From Psoroptes ovis (lineage: Eukaryota; Arthropoda; Arachnida; Sarcoptiformes; Psoroptidae), in assembly GCA_002943765.1 (NCBI GenBank), contig PQWQ01000011.1:124001-188000 (forward strand): a stretch of DNA of 64,000 bases, given 5' to 3'. A model generated the notes under the pieces. That model had not been told where the DNA came from. It searched no databases and saw only the letters and a program-made list of their open reading frames with translations. Positions 1-10,531 of this stretch are shown here, piece by piece; positions within the stretch are counted from its first letter, which is position 1; each line of letters begins with the position of its first letter. The position numbers were made by a program, and so were the translations under genes.

Positions 1-3000
1 GAATATCGTAATAATAATAATGATGACGATGATCATAGGTTTGTGAGGAATTAGTGATTATTTTTCTTCTTCCTATAAATTCAATGGAAATTTCATGCTT
101 CTGTCGATCAAAGCTGAATTGAGGTTTAATTATTTTAATTTTCAATTGAAAATAATGAAAAACTTTGAAAATTCAACAATGAGTTTTCGCATTATTCTTT
201 TCATTTATTGACCAAATGCGCAATTGTAAACCATGTGGACAAATGAAAGATGTGAAAAATTTTCGATTAAATTTTTCATCTCTTATCATAATTTAATTTC
301 ATTTCATTGATTGCTGGCAAAATTATTTCAAAATTGTTTCAACTTGAACTATTCTTTATTCTTTACCTTAATTTAATTTTTCAATAGCACAGACATTGAG
401 CCCTTTTGCTTGAAGGTACGAAATTGTGTTTGTTTTAAAAATTTATTCTATTTTTAATTTATTTTATTTTTCACTCAAGTTTCAATTTCAATCCAATATT
501 TTTGTTATTGTTTTCAAAAACAAAAATTTAAATTGATAAAATGAAATGAAACAGAAATAATTTTGAAGTTTAAAATTTCTAAGTGAATTTTTTTTTCAGA
601 AAAACTTTTGCAAAATTCCGCCTATACAATCATAAAACAACTTAATGGAAGCTAAATATTGGTAAAAAACAAATCTAAAAAAATCGATTTAACATAATAA
701 CATCAGAGATGCTTGATGATAGTGAATGTAGTGTACTCTGTGTGTATACACGTTAATAGTAATAATCAAAGTAATGATAAAAAATAAAAATTAATTGAAA
801 TTGACATTTGGCAAAAGTAAAGCAGGAGAAGAATAAGAAAACATTGAAACTTATTTAAATACAAAACACAGAAATAAATAAAAATTCAACTAAATTTTCA
901 TTGAATAATTTATTCTTTTGTTATCATTAGATAATTTGAATTTAAATTTGTATTTGAATCGAATAAAGAAAAGAAATCATATGTTACATTGATTTGGTAA
1001 TTCTTTTTTTATTTTACGAAAGAAGTATTTCAAAGTTTTCTCAATGCTCCTGGTGAATGGAAGAATTTTTTCTTTTTTTTCGATTCGATTGTAATGTTAA
1101 CTTGACATGCACAACGATTGTTTGATGTTTGATTAAATGATTGAATTTCATTTCTGGTATTTTTTTTCTAGGTTAACAAGAGAAGAATAAAAAAAAAGAT
1201 AAAAAATGTTCCTGGTAAAAATCATGTGAACCATTTTTTCTTTTTAATCCGATAAATTTCAATGAATTTAAATGAATTTTCAATTTATTTTCTATCATCA
1301 TCATTATTCCATACCAAATTGAAAATAGTATTCAAATTGTATTTGAATTATTTTTGAAAAAATCAGAAAAAAACTTCTTCCAGCTCAAATGTATTGAAAT
1401 AGTTGAACAAGAATTAAATTAGTTGCCTGTAATTTGTTCATTTTAATATTTTATTTCGATCACAAAATTGGAATCGAAATAAAAAGTTTCATTCAAAATA
1501 TTGAAATTAAAATTTATTTTTTCATATATGAATTGAATATTCAAAATTAAAATAATTTTAATTTTATACTATTTTTTCGTTGAAATTTAATCAATTTAAT
1601 TAATATTTATATTTTTATGCATCGTGCATTTTGTGAAAAAAAAAGAAATTTCCTGTTTAAAAAACAATTGACGGAAATAGTAGAATGAAAGAAAAACAAT
1701 TTTCAATTTGAAATTTTCTAGAAACAGATGAAACAAACAAACAAACAAAAACAAAACAAAGCGAAACTTTGTTTCACACATTTATTTTTTTCATATTAAT
1801 TTATGTATTACAATTATTTATTATTTAATAAAATTCAATTTTTCGATATATATAACAAGCATATAATGGAAACGGGAATCAAATTACAAGAAATTTTTTT
1901 TTACAAGTTTTAATTAAAAAAGTTTTGATATCAAAAAAAAAAGTTTTTAGTATGATGAATGTAATTTCTTTTTTTGACAAATAAAATTATTAAATGCCAA
2001 TAAGTAAACTGTTTGATTGTTTTACTCGTTTAACACGACAATTTTCACACATCATATCCATACAATATATATGACATATTAATGATAGCCATAATATGAT
2101 TATGACTGAAAAATTTGTGGAAAATTTCAAGTAAATAATCGATTTTCGTTTACTTGATAATTCACTGTTTTTTTTCACGTTTTCTCATATATCAATATTA
2201 GACCATTAGTTTCAATTAGTATTTGATGTTGTTTTTTCTTTCAATAGAAATAATTGAAAAAAAAGTACAATTAATTTCATTTCGATAAATGTAAATTGAT
2301 GCATTTAAACAAATGAATGATGATGATTCATTTGACAATTTGTTTCCATATTTCACTACACTTTTGTTTATATTCAAATGAATGGAAATTTCCACAGAAT
2401 TTTTCTATCATTATTGTGATTATTTTCATTTTCAAAATGATCACAAAAGCAATGATCAAGCGAGAAACAAAGCTAAACACAGAAAAAGAAAAGAAATTTC
2501 AAATTAAATTCCATTATTCAAGTAACATAATTTCAATTATTATTGACATTCAATGACGTCAATGTAAATTTGGACCAAAAAATTGGCCGATAAAAATTGA
2601 CCATAAGAATTGTCAATGAAATGAAACAAGAGAAAATTGTGTAAAATTTTCGAAAAGAAAAACATTGTATTTTCCAGGAATTTGTTTTGAACACGGAAAA
2701 AAATTGAATACATCAAAAATTACAATAATATTCAAAATTGATTATCATCATTGTCATTACCATCATCATTATTATTACGATAGACTTGTTATTATTATCC
2801 TCATCGTCAAAATTGATTTGAATGCTAAAAATATTACAAAACTAGGAAAAAATATCGAAATTTTATTAAAAAAATTGTAAATCGAAAATCGAAATTTACA
2901 ATTTTCAATATTCAATTTTTTACATTGTAAACATCAATGGCCTCAACAATTCATTGATAATGTCAATGTTTTCTCATTTCATTCAGATTTTGAAAACTCT

Positions 3001-5224
3001 CGATTATGTATGTCAATAAATGTATATTTATTTGCTTGTCACCTAAAAATTTTTTCCAAATCAACATATTCTTTATTAGTGCACACAAAAAAAAGAAGAA
3101 TGTTTCAAATTATTACTATTATTATCAATGAATTATTCTTATGGAAATATTTTTGAAATATTTTTAGCTTATTTGATTTTATTTGTGTCAATGTGCATAC
3201 ATGTGAATGTATTCACAGCGTACACAATAAACACATATGAACTCATGAATACATGTTGATAAATTCAAATTCTATGCACGTTTTAGTGTACACAAACACA
3301 CATATATTATCATTGAATAGATGTGTACATTTTAATTGTGTAAATTTTTGAATTGTTAGTCTATATTTTCGCACAAATAGAAATTTTTAAAATTTTTTTT
3401 ACTCTTTATTTTACTTTATATTCTAACAAATTGATGAATTGTATGTATTTGCAAGTTTGTTTCGACAAAAATAAATAGCCAGGAATTAGTTTGCTATGGA
3501 TGAAAGTGAAAAATATCAAATAAAATAATTCTGTTTCAATTTGAAATTAATGAGATCTAGATGAGAATACAATGTTCTACGCGACAAAATTAAAATGTAT
3601 TTCTAATGTGAAATTTCAAAAATTTCAAAAAAAATAAATAAATAAAATAGAATAAAATAATCATCAAAAGCCAGGATTTTCAAATTTCAAAAAGCAAAAA
3701 ATGACAATATTATCATTCAATTTTGCTTTTCAAAATGAAATAATCAGCAAAATTTTTGAGAAAAATTCTTTCAGAATACTTTTCAAAATGTAATCTTATC
3801 TGAGTGGTGGTGTTGGTGGTGGTGATAATTCACTCATCATCATCCATTTCTTGCTCATATACTTTATCTACCTCTTCAGTTCTCACTTTCGCTCTTTGTC
3901 TCTCTCTCTCTCTCTCTCTCTTTGGCACCATTATTCAATTAGTTCACCGATCGTGCTCCACTAATTCATAGTCAGTGTATGTCTGTGTGTGTGTGTGTGC
4001 ATGTGAATGTGAATGAAATTAAAATTAATAATGAAAAAAAAAGCATCAAAAAGTAAATTGAAAAACAAAAAATTGTTGTACCGAACACTCATTTTACTCA
4101 TTTGTTTCTCATTTTTTTCATTAAGCAAAAATTTGTGATAATATTAATTTGTTTGAATTACACATAAATTATTTTATTAAAATGGAATACATTTCTTTTA
4201 ATAAGAAAAAAAAACATGCAAATGAAACTTGCATATTTGCTCATATAATCAATGAATGAACATCATTTTCCATATTTATAAGAGCAAACATTTGCACCCA
4301 AAAATGTTTAATAACTTTGATATTAAGCTAAGTAATGATAATATTTTTTTTCCACAGAAAATATATGAAAAAATATTTATCAAATGAAAATGAGGAAAAA
4401 ATACAAAAATTTTTCCTTTAAAAATTTTTGGTTTCCACTTTACTCAACATGCTGAGACTCCTCATGAAAAAAAAGTTGCCCTGAAGATCTTTTCATTTTA
4501 TTTTATTTTTTATTAAATTTTCCAAATTTTAACATTTACAATATTTTTTTCTGAACAATTTTATCATTAAATTTTGTGGTTGCTATTGTCATTATTATGT
4601 TCACGCAAATAACATTTTATTTTATTATGTTCAATCGATAATGTTTTTTTATCATTTGTAAAATAATGATTCTAAATGGACCCATTTCGATGTTCTTTCC
4701 TTGTTGTTCTACATTGATACATTGTTCCTATTTTTTCGATGCAAATAAAAAGTATTCGTTGTTTTTTCTCAGCGGTTCGAAATATTTGGTTAATCGTGGA
4801 ATATTTGTACTTGATAGAATGATAGTTATTTGATCGAAATTTATTTATTCATAGGTATTCGAATTCGATATAAAAGTTCAATCAGAAATTGTATCAGTTC
4901 TTGTTTGATAAAGATCGAAGATTTATTGCCAGAGAAATGATCAAGCTTCCGTCAAAATGATGCTTATTGCACCAGAATCACTCAATCCCAAGGTATTCGA
5001 GTATAATTTCAGAATTGTAGTTTCATAGAGAAATGACGATTACTTTTTACTTAACCTGATATCTGCAGTACTTGAAATGAATAAATAAATCGAATTTTAT
5101 GAATATCGATTACCGATTTTATTCTCAGTCATTCTCTTGAAAAACTCTTGATTTTCATCAATGATCAAAATTGAATTTGGTTGAATTGAAATTGTAATTT
5201 TTTTATCAAATCGAAATTCATGAT
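1..5224. other. intergenic DNA, no gene seen
   Basis: Very AT-rich sequence with short ORFs only, none with a recognisable domain or a codon pattern unlike chance. It holds small microsatellites, the clearest being a TC run near 3899-3921 and a GT run near 3983-3999, and many A and T homopolymers. No promoter, RNA gene or repeat family could be supported. Confidence 0.6.
3899..3999. repeat. TC and GT microsatellites
   Basis: A run of about eleven TC units (3899-3921) and a run of about eight GT units (3983-3999), separated by ordinary sequence. Confidence 0.9.
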
Positions 5225-5229
5225 ATGAA

Positions 5230-5461
5230 TGTCAAGAAAAAGCTTAAAAAAATCATGAAAGTCGTTGTTTATGAATATCCCCATAAAAAACCGTTGAAAT
5301 ATTGAAATGTTGAAAAATTAACATTTCATCAGTCATTCTGCTTTGAAGAATCATCTACCTCACACTGTAGAAAAATATTAAAATTAAGAAAAATAATTAA
5401 AATTAAACTAAAATAAATAAAAATTATTAAAAATAAAATTTAAAATTGTGTTTTTTACGAT
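5230..5461 (+). repeat. 5' LTR of the gypsy-type element
   Basis: This 232-bp direct repeat shows no difference from 10295-10526 on direct reading. It starts TGTCAAG and ends TTACGAT; the last one or two bases are ambiguous because they overlap the target duplication. The 3' half is a near-pure A/T tract with several AATAAA-like hexamers, suited to polyadenylation. No clear TATA box was singled out. Confidence 0.95.
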
Positions 5462-5538
5462 AAGCCAGCAAGATATTGAATCTGTTTGGCTAATATTGGC
5501 TGCAAATAAAAAAAAAAAAGAAAAGTTATAGCTGAAAA
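5462..5538 (+). promoter_or_regulatory. leader and putative primer-binding site of the gypsy-type element
   Basis: The leader begins AAGCCAGCAAGAT directly after the LTR. It does not begin with TGG, so it is not the usual complement of a tRNA CCA end. The same 13 bases follow the 5' LTR of the gag-only element at 54806, which argues for a conserved function such as an internal or processed tRNA primer site, or a self-priming site. A short A-rich stretch precedes the ATG at 5539. Confidence 0.55.
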
Positions 5539-8500
5539 ATGGAAGATTTCCAAGACGCAATTGAAAACCCAACTGATGGGAATACTCGTCTCACACCAAA
5601 CAATGAATTAGAAAAGAAAAAATCATCGATTCGAGCAACCATAACGAGAATCTTCAACGATTCAAGATGTGCTCCGTACGATTTCATGACAAAATTCAGA
5701 AAATTATCAGAGGATATTGACCAATATCAAAAATTATATGAAGAAAGATTAAAATTTTCAAAAGAAAATAACAAAGTTTTTGACGAAGAACAATTCAAAT
5801 TGATCAATCAAGACTACCAAGGAAAATATGATAAAATCATGAACAAATATCGACGTTATGATGAAAAATTGAATTCGGTTCATGAATCTAATGATGACAA
5901 CGACAACCCAAATTCCAACAATATTGTCAATGATAATATCAATAATAACGATAATAATAACAACAACAATCCAAATCCCAACAATATTGTCAATGACAAT
6001 ATCAACAATAACAATAATAATAACAACAACAATCCAAATTCCAATAATATTGTCAATAATAATACCAATTATAACAATAACAACAACAATAATAACAACA
6101 ACAACAATTTCAATAGTAGTAGTAACGAATACTATAGTGAACTTCGTACATATGAACAATTAAAATATCTAAAAAAATTTGATGGTAAATTCCTCAACTT
6201 TCGAGAATTCTTCACACCATTGGAAAAGGTATTAGACCAATCTAATATGCCAGAACTCACAAAATTGCATATTTTGAAAGATAAATTGGACGAAAAAACA
6301 GTCAGATTAATCGAAAGCTACTACGATTTAAACGATTACAATCAGGCTAAAATGAAATTGAAAAACCATTTTTTCAACGAAAATGAAATTTTTAACCGGA
6401 TATTGAAAGATTTCGCAAATGAAAAACCAATTGAAGATGATTTCGATGAAAAACAAATCGACAAGTTGTTAGAAAATATTGAAAGAACATACAAAATATT
6501 GAATTCTTCGCAAGCAAATGATCAAATAAAAGACAAGTTCAAGCTCATGATTGGTAGTAAATTATCAAATTCATTATTCCAAAAAATTAGAACAGTAACA
6601 GATAAAAAAGTTGAAGAAATTATTGGCGTTCTGAAAGAATGTCATCTAATTGCTAAAGAAAGGAAGGAATCTATACATTTATTGGCCAATTATGAAGTCA
6701 CCCAAACAAGACAAACAAATAATCGAATTCGTAATAATAATAACAATAGTAATAATAGAACATATTCAACAACAATTAACCGATTTATGTGTTACTTTTG
6801 TAATAACAATTCTCATAATACCATTGATTGTAGAGCACAGATTCCTCCGTTAGAAAAAAAACGAATCATCGATAATCGCAACCTATGTCGAAATTGCTTT
6901 AAGCCTAATCATAAAGCTTTAGATTGTCGAAACAACCGTCGTTGTGGTATCTGCTCACAAAAACACCATGCTTTATATTGTCATCATAATAATAATAATT
7001 TTGACCGTACTCGAACAAACAATACAAACCGAGACAACAGCCATAATAATAATCAAAATTTCTTAGTTACTCAAACCGAAATCAATAATCAAACACCATC
7101 ATTACCTCTCAATGAATCCGATAGTAATGCTCAACAACCTAATGTAAATGAAACTAATCAGGAACAGATATTAGAACGAAATTTTTTTGTGAATTATAGC
7201 GACGATGAATCAGTAATTGGTCTACATGCATTTGAAAACTACCAGATAACGACCAATCAAAACATAATTGACAAAATTAACCAAAATGAAAAGAAATATA
7301 ACAAAACATATGAAGAATTAAAGATACCACCATTAAAAATTCGTGGCCAAATTAATGACCATCAATGTGAATTAACTATAGACACCGGCTCCGGTATCAA
7401 CATTATGACGCCCGCCATAAGTAAATATTTAAATTTGAAACACGAAAAAGTCGATATCGGATTGATATTATTAGGTGAAAAAAAGAAGATAAAAAACATG
7501 GCTATTGTAAAAGTAAAGATCGGTGAAATTGAAAAAAATCTCAAATTTTTTATAACTGAACACTTTTATGACATCATTATCATTTCTAGATCAACAATGG
7601 TATTATTTCAAATACACCTAGAAATAAAAGACAATGGCATTTTTCCAAAACAAATTTACAAAAGTGAAACATATTCGGCTGAAACTTCAGAATTTGAAGC
7701 TGATCCAAAAAACAAACGTTTAAAATCTCTTTTAACATGCTATCAGCAGGCTTTCGCCACAGACAAAAACGACATAGGATGTATTAAGAATGAGAAAGCT
7801 AGAATCCTTCTCAACAATGAAATGCCAATTTCTTTAAAACCATATCCTTGCAGTAGAGATGATCAAAGAATAATAAATGATGAAATTAACCGTTTATTGA
7901 AAATTGGTATTATAAAAAAATCAAACTCACCGTTTCATTTCCCTGTCGTTTTAGTTGACAAAAGAGACGAAGGAAAAAAAACTAGACTGTGTATAGATTA
8001 TAGAAAACTAAACAATGTAACAATCTCAGAACATTATCCTATGCCTAAATTTGAAGATATCGAAGATAGATTATTAAATGCGAAAATATTTTCAACCCTA
8101 GATGTTAGTCAAGGATTTCATCATATTGAAATACATGAAAACGATCAATACAAGACTAGTTTCATAACCCAATTTGAACAATTCGAATGGACAAGAATGC
8201 CTTTTGGCATGAAGAATTCACCCATGATATTTCAAAGAATTTTGTGGAACATTCTGAAAAAATATGAATTACATCATTTCTCACATAATTATATAGACGA
8301 CATAATTGTGTTCTCAAACTCGGAAGAAGAACATTATCAACACTTAGAATTAATCTTGTCAGCAATGGTGAAAGAGAATATAAAATTAAAAACATCTAAA
8401 TGCGAATTCAATAAAAAAACAGTGAACTATTTAGGTCACCAGATCTCAGAAAATGGCATCAGTCCGATTAACCATAATGTCATTGCGATATTGAATGCAA

Positions 8501-9564
8501 ATCCACCCAAAACTATAAGAGAATTGAAAGGATTTCTTGGACAGATAAATTATTATCACAAATTTATACCGAATCGAGCAAAAATCACATACAATTTAAC
8601 AGAATTGTTAAAAAAGAATACGAAATGGGAATGGACCCCTAAACATCAACAAGAATTTGATAACTTGAAATCCATAATATCTAACGAACCAATTCTAAAA
8701 ATATTCGATCCTTCCTTACCAATAAGAATTTACACTGATGCTTGCTCATACGGAATAGGAGCCATACTGAAACAACAACAAACTAATGGGCAAGAACATC
8801 CTGTTGCGTTCTTTTCAAAAAAGTTATTATCCTATCAAAAAAATTATTCCGCTTCAGAATTGGAGTGTTTGGCCGTATTAGAAGCCATTGAATATTGGCA
8901 TTACAAATTGGTTGGTGTCAAGTTCACAATTATTACGGATCACAAACCCTTGGAGGGTTTCCCAAAATTTAAAAATCCAAAAACTAGGCTTTTCAATTGG
9001 GCTCTAAGATTGAGTCAATATCAATTCGATATAAAATATATTCAAGGAAAACATAATGTTGAAGCGGATTTCTTATCACGTCATCCAATTGAAGAATTGA
9101 AAGAAATGACATCACATACATCATATTTTTTGGAACAGACGTATACATTAGACGATTATCGACACATGCAGAACGGATATAATGTTAAAACACTTAACAA
9201 ATGTCATTTGGAAAATAATATTATTTACCGCAAAAGAAAAAATTATAAACAGATATTCCTCCCAAAAGACTCCGCAATCAAAATATTAAAACAAATACAC
9301 GAAAATTATTGTCATCTCGGACAACAAAAATTATATAGTCAATTTTCACAAAAATATTACACGCCAAATATAATGAACTTAATAAGGAAAATCACACAAT
9401 CATGTGAACCTTGCATTTATACAAAAATTAATTACAATCGTTTTGGATTATTGGGTTGGCCTGGTCCAGCAAAAAACCCATTTGAAATTATCCACATCGA
9501 TACAGTTGGCGGATTCAATAATTATGGATCAAAAAAAAAAAAAATATTTACATCTTGCTATTGA
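5539..9564 (+). CDS. gag-pol polyprotein (Gag, protease, RT, RNase H, N-terminal integrase)
   Basis: A single 1341-codon frame without a gag-pol frameshift. Residues ~118-195 are an asparagine tract built from imperfect repeats containing NNIVN. Residues ~208-290 resemble the DUF1759 Gag region known mainly from BEL/Pao elements. Three CCHC-like knuckles follow (C418-C431, C450-C463, C469-C481). The aspartic protease DTG is at 615-617, the RT YIDD at 918-921, and the RNase H IYTDA aspartate at ~1067. The integrase HHCC finger (H1254, H1259, C1289, C1292) and first catalytic Asp (D1321) are present. After the 14-A run (9531-9544) the frame shifts and stops at 9564; the rest of the integrase continues one frame over. 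This may be a real inactivating indel, an assembly error in a homopolymer, or slippage. The family assignment is secure; the BEL-like Gag is inference from motif reading. Confidence 0.93.
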   Translation: MEDFQDAIENPTDGNTRLTPNNELEKKKSSIRATITRIFNDSRCAPYDFMTKFRKLSEDIDQYQKLYEERLKFSKENNKVFDEEQFKLINQDYQGKYDKIMNKYRRYDEKLNSVHESNDDNDNPNSNNIVNDNINNNDNNNNNNPNPNNIVNDNINNNNNNNNNNPNSNNIVNNNTNYNNNNNNNNNNNNFNSSSNEYYSELRTYEQLKYLKKFDGKFLNFREFFTPLEKVLDQSNMPELTKLHILKDKLDEKTVRLIESYYDLNDYNQAKMKLKNHFFNENEIFNRILKDFANEKPIEDDFDEKQIDKLLENIERTYKILNSSQANDQIKDKFKLMIGSKLSNSLFQKIRTVTDKKVEEIIGVLKECHLIAKERKESIHLLANYEVTQTRQTNNRIRNNNNNSNNRTYSTTINRFMCYFCNNNSHNTIDCRAQIPPLEKKRIIDNRNLCRNCFKPNHKALDCRNNRRCGICSQKHHALYCHHNNNNFDRTRTNNTNRDNSHNNNQNFLVTQTEINNQTPSLPLNESDSNAQQPNVNETNQEQILERNFFVNYSDDESVIGLHAFENYQITTNQNIIDKINQNEKKYNKTYEELKIPPLKIRGQINDHQCELTIDTGSGINIMTPAISKYLNLKHEKVDIGLILLGEKKKIKNMAIVKVKIGEIEKNLKFFITEHFYDIIIISRSTMVLFQIHLEIKDNGIFPKQIYKSETYSAETSEFEADPKNKRLKSLLTCYQQAFATDKNDIGCIKNEKARILLNNEMPISLKPYPCSRDDQRIINDEINRLLKIGIIKKSNSPFHFPVVLVDKRDEGKKTRLCIDYRKLNNVTISEHYPMPKFEDIEDRLLNAKIFSTLDVSQGFHHIEIHENDQYKTSFITQFEQFEWTRMPFGMKNSPMIFQRILWNILKKYELHHFSHNYIDDIIVFSNSEEEHYQHLELILSAMVKENIKLKTSKCEFNKKTVNYLGHQISENGISPINHNVIAILNANPPKTIRELKGFLGQINYYHKFIPNRAKITYNLTELLKKNTKWEWTPKHQQEFDNLKSIISNEPILKIFDPSLPIRIYTDACSYGIGAILKQQQTNGQEHPVAFFSKKLLSYQKNYSASELECLAVLEAIEYWHYKLVGVKFTIITDHKPLEGFPKFKNPKTRLFNWALRLSQYQFDIKYIQGKHNVEADFLSRHPIEELKEMTSHTSYFLEQTYTLDDYRHMQNGYNVKTLNKCHLENNIIYRKRKNYKQIFLPKDSAIKILKQIHENYCHLGQQKLYSQFSQKYYTPNIMNLIRKITQSCEPCIYTKINYNRFGLLGWPGPAKNPFEIIHIDTVGGFNNYGSKKKKIFTSCY

Positions 9565-10312
9565 TAATTTTTCCAGATTTGTATGGTGCTACTGCTCCAA
9601 AACACAATCAACCATAGATTTCATCAATTTGATCAAACAAGTTCAAACCATAACAAATCCTAAATTGATTATCGCTGATAGATATCCCTCTATTAGATCA
9701 AGTCAATTCAAAGATTATTTAAACAATTATAATATAAAATTAACATTTACGCCTAAGGATTCCCCTTCAAGTAATGGATTAGTTGAACGGGTAAATCAAA
9801 CCCTTTGTAATAGAATCCGGCAAAAAATTTATGAATCTGGTCAAAAAAATCAAAAGAAAAGTTGGTCGATTTTAGCAAAACAGGCAGTAGACGAGTATAA
9901 TCATACGATTCATTCAGTCACGAAATTTACACCGAAATATTTAATTACCGGAATCCAGGATGACAATTTTTTCCAACCAAATATCGATCAATCTAGGAAA
10001 CTTGCTTTCGAAAATATAGAGAGAGCCCACATGAAAGAAAAATTAAGATATGACAAAAACAAAAAAAAAGCGGAATTTAAAAAGAACGATGAAGTTTACA
10101 TTTCAAAGGGGAACAAATTGAACCGAAGAAAGCTTGATCCCCGATATGAAGGGCCTTACACCATACAGGAGGTAAAAGGCGAAAACATCATTACCATCTT
10201 GAAAAATGGCAAGAAAGAAGACGTCCATGTATCAGCTGTGAAAGCCAAGTATTCACCGACAATCGAACATCAACCAAAGTTTCAGGCGGGGGGATGTCAA
10301 GAAAAAGCTTAA
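9545..10312 (+). pseudogene. integrase catalytic core and C-terminus, out of frame with gag-pol
   Basis: This open frame of 255 codons continues the integrase after the A run. It carries the second catalytic Asp in IIADRYPSIRSSQF and the catalytic Glu in SSNGLVERVNQTL, which with the Asp upstream form the DDE triad. A basic segment follows, then the GPY/F module (LDPRYEGPYTI) typical of Ty3/gypsy integrases. The frame ends 18 bases inside the 3' LTR. It has no start codon of its own at the junction (an open stretch reaches back to 9404 in this frame), so it would need a frameshift or a corrected homopolymer to be expressed as integrase. Confidence 0.9.
10284..10294 (+). promoter_or_regulatory. 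polypurine tract of the gypsy-type element
   Basis: AGGCGGGGGGA lies immediately 5' of the 3' LTR (which starts TGTCAAG at 10295), the expected place for plus-strand priming. It is one of the few G-rich runs in this A/T-rich region. Confidence 0.85.
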
Positions 10313-10526
10313 AAAAATCATGAAAGTCGTTGTTTATGAATATCCCCATAAAAAACCGTTGAAATATTGAAATGTTGAAAAATTAACATTTCATCAGTCA
10401 TTCTGCTTTGAAGAATCATCTACCTCACACTGTAGAAAAATATTAAAATTAAGAAAAATAATTAAAATTAAACTAAAATAAATAAAAATTATTAAAAATA
10501 AAATTTAAAATTGTGTTTTTTACGAT
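10295..10526 (+). repeat. 3' LTR of the gypsy-type element
   Basis: This 232-bp copy shows no difference from 5230-5461 by direct reading. It is followed by ATGAA, the same five bases that precede the 5' LTR. The pol frame ends inside its first 18 bases. Confidence 0.95.
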
Positions 10527-10531
10527 ATGAA

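Larger units (their letters stand above)
5225..10531 (+). mobile_element. Ty3/gypsy-type LTR retrotransposon with 5-bp target duplication
   Basis: Full-length element. Two 232-bp direct repeats (5230-5461 and 10295-10526) read as identical and begin with TGTCAAG. They are bounded by the 5-bp duplication ATGAA (5225-5229 and 10527-10531). Between them is one long frame for Gag, protease, reverse transcriptase, RNase H and integrase, and a G-rich polypurine tract abuts the 3' LTR. No envelope-like frame exists. The identical LTRs imply recent insertion. The integrase frame is interrupted by a 14-A run at 9531-9544. The reverse transcriptase YIDD and the integrase GPY module place pol in Ty3/gypsy, while the Gag looks BEL/Pao-like. 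The element lies upstream of the H1-type receptor gene, not inside a host gene that I can see. Confidence 0.96.

Noticed and set aside
1990..2178. Small - strand frame with signal-peptide-like hydrophobic part, three cysteines and a KR site
   Set aside because: Could suggest a secreted peptide precursor, but there is no repeat, amidation signal or known motif, and frames of this size arise by chance here.
5758..6159. Hydrophobic Ile/Val-rich frame on the - strand
   Set aside because: Antisense shadow of the asparagine tract in Gag; AAT/AAC runs read as ATT/GTT on the other strand.
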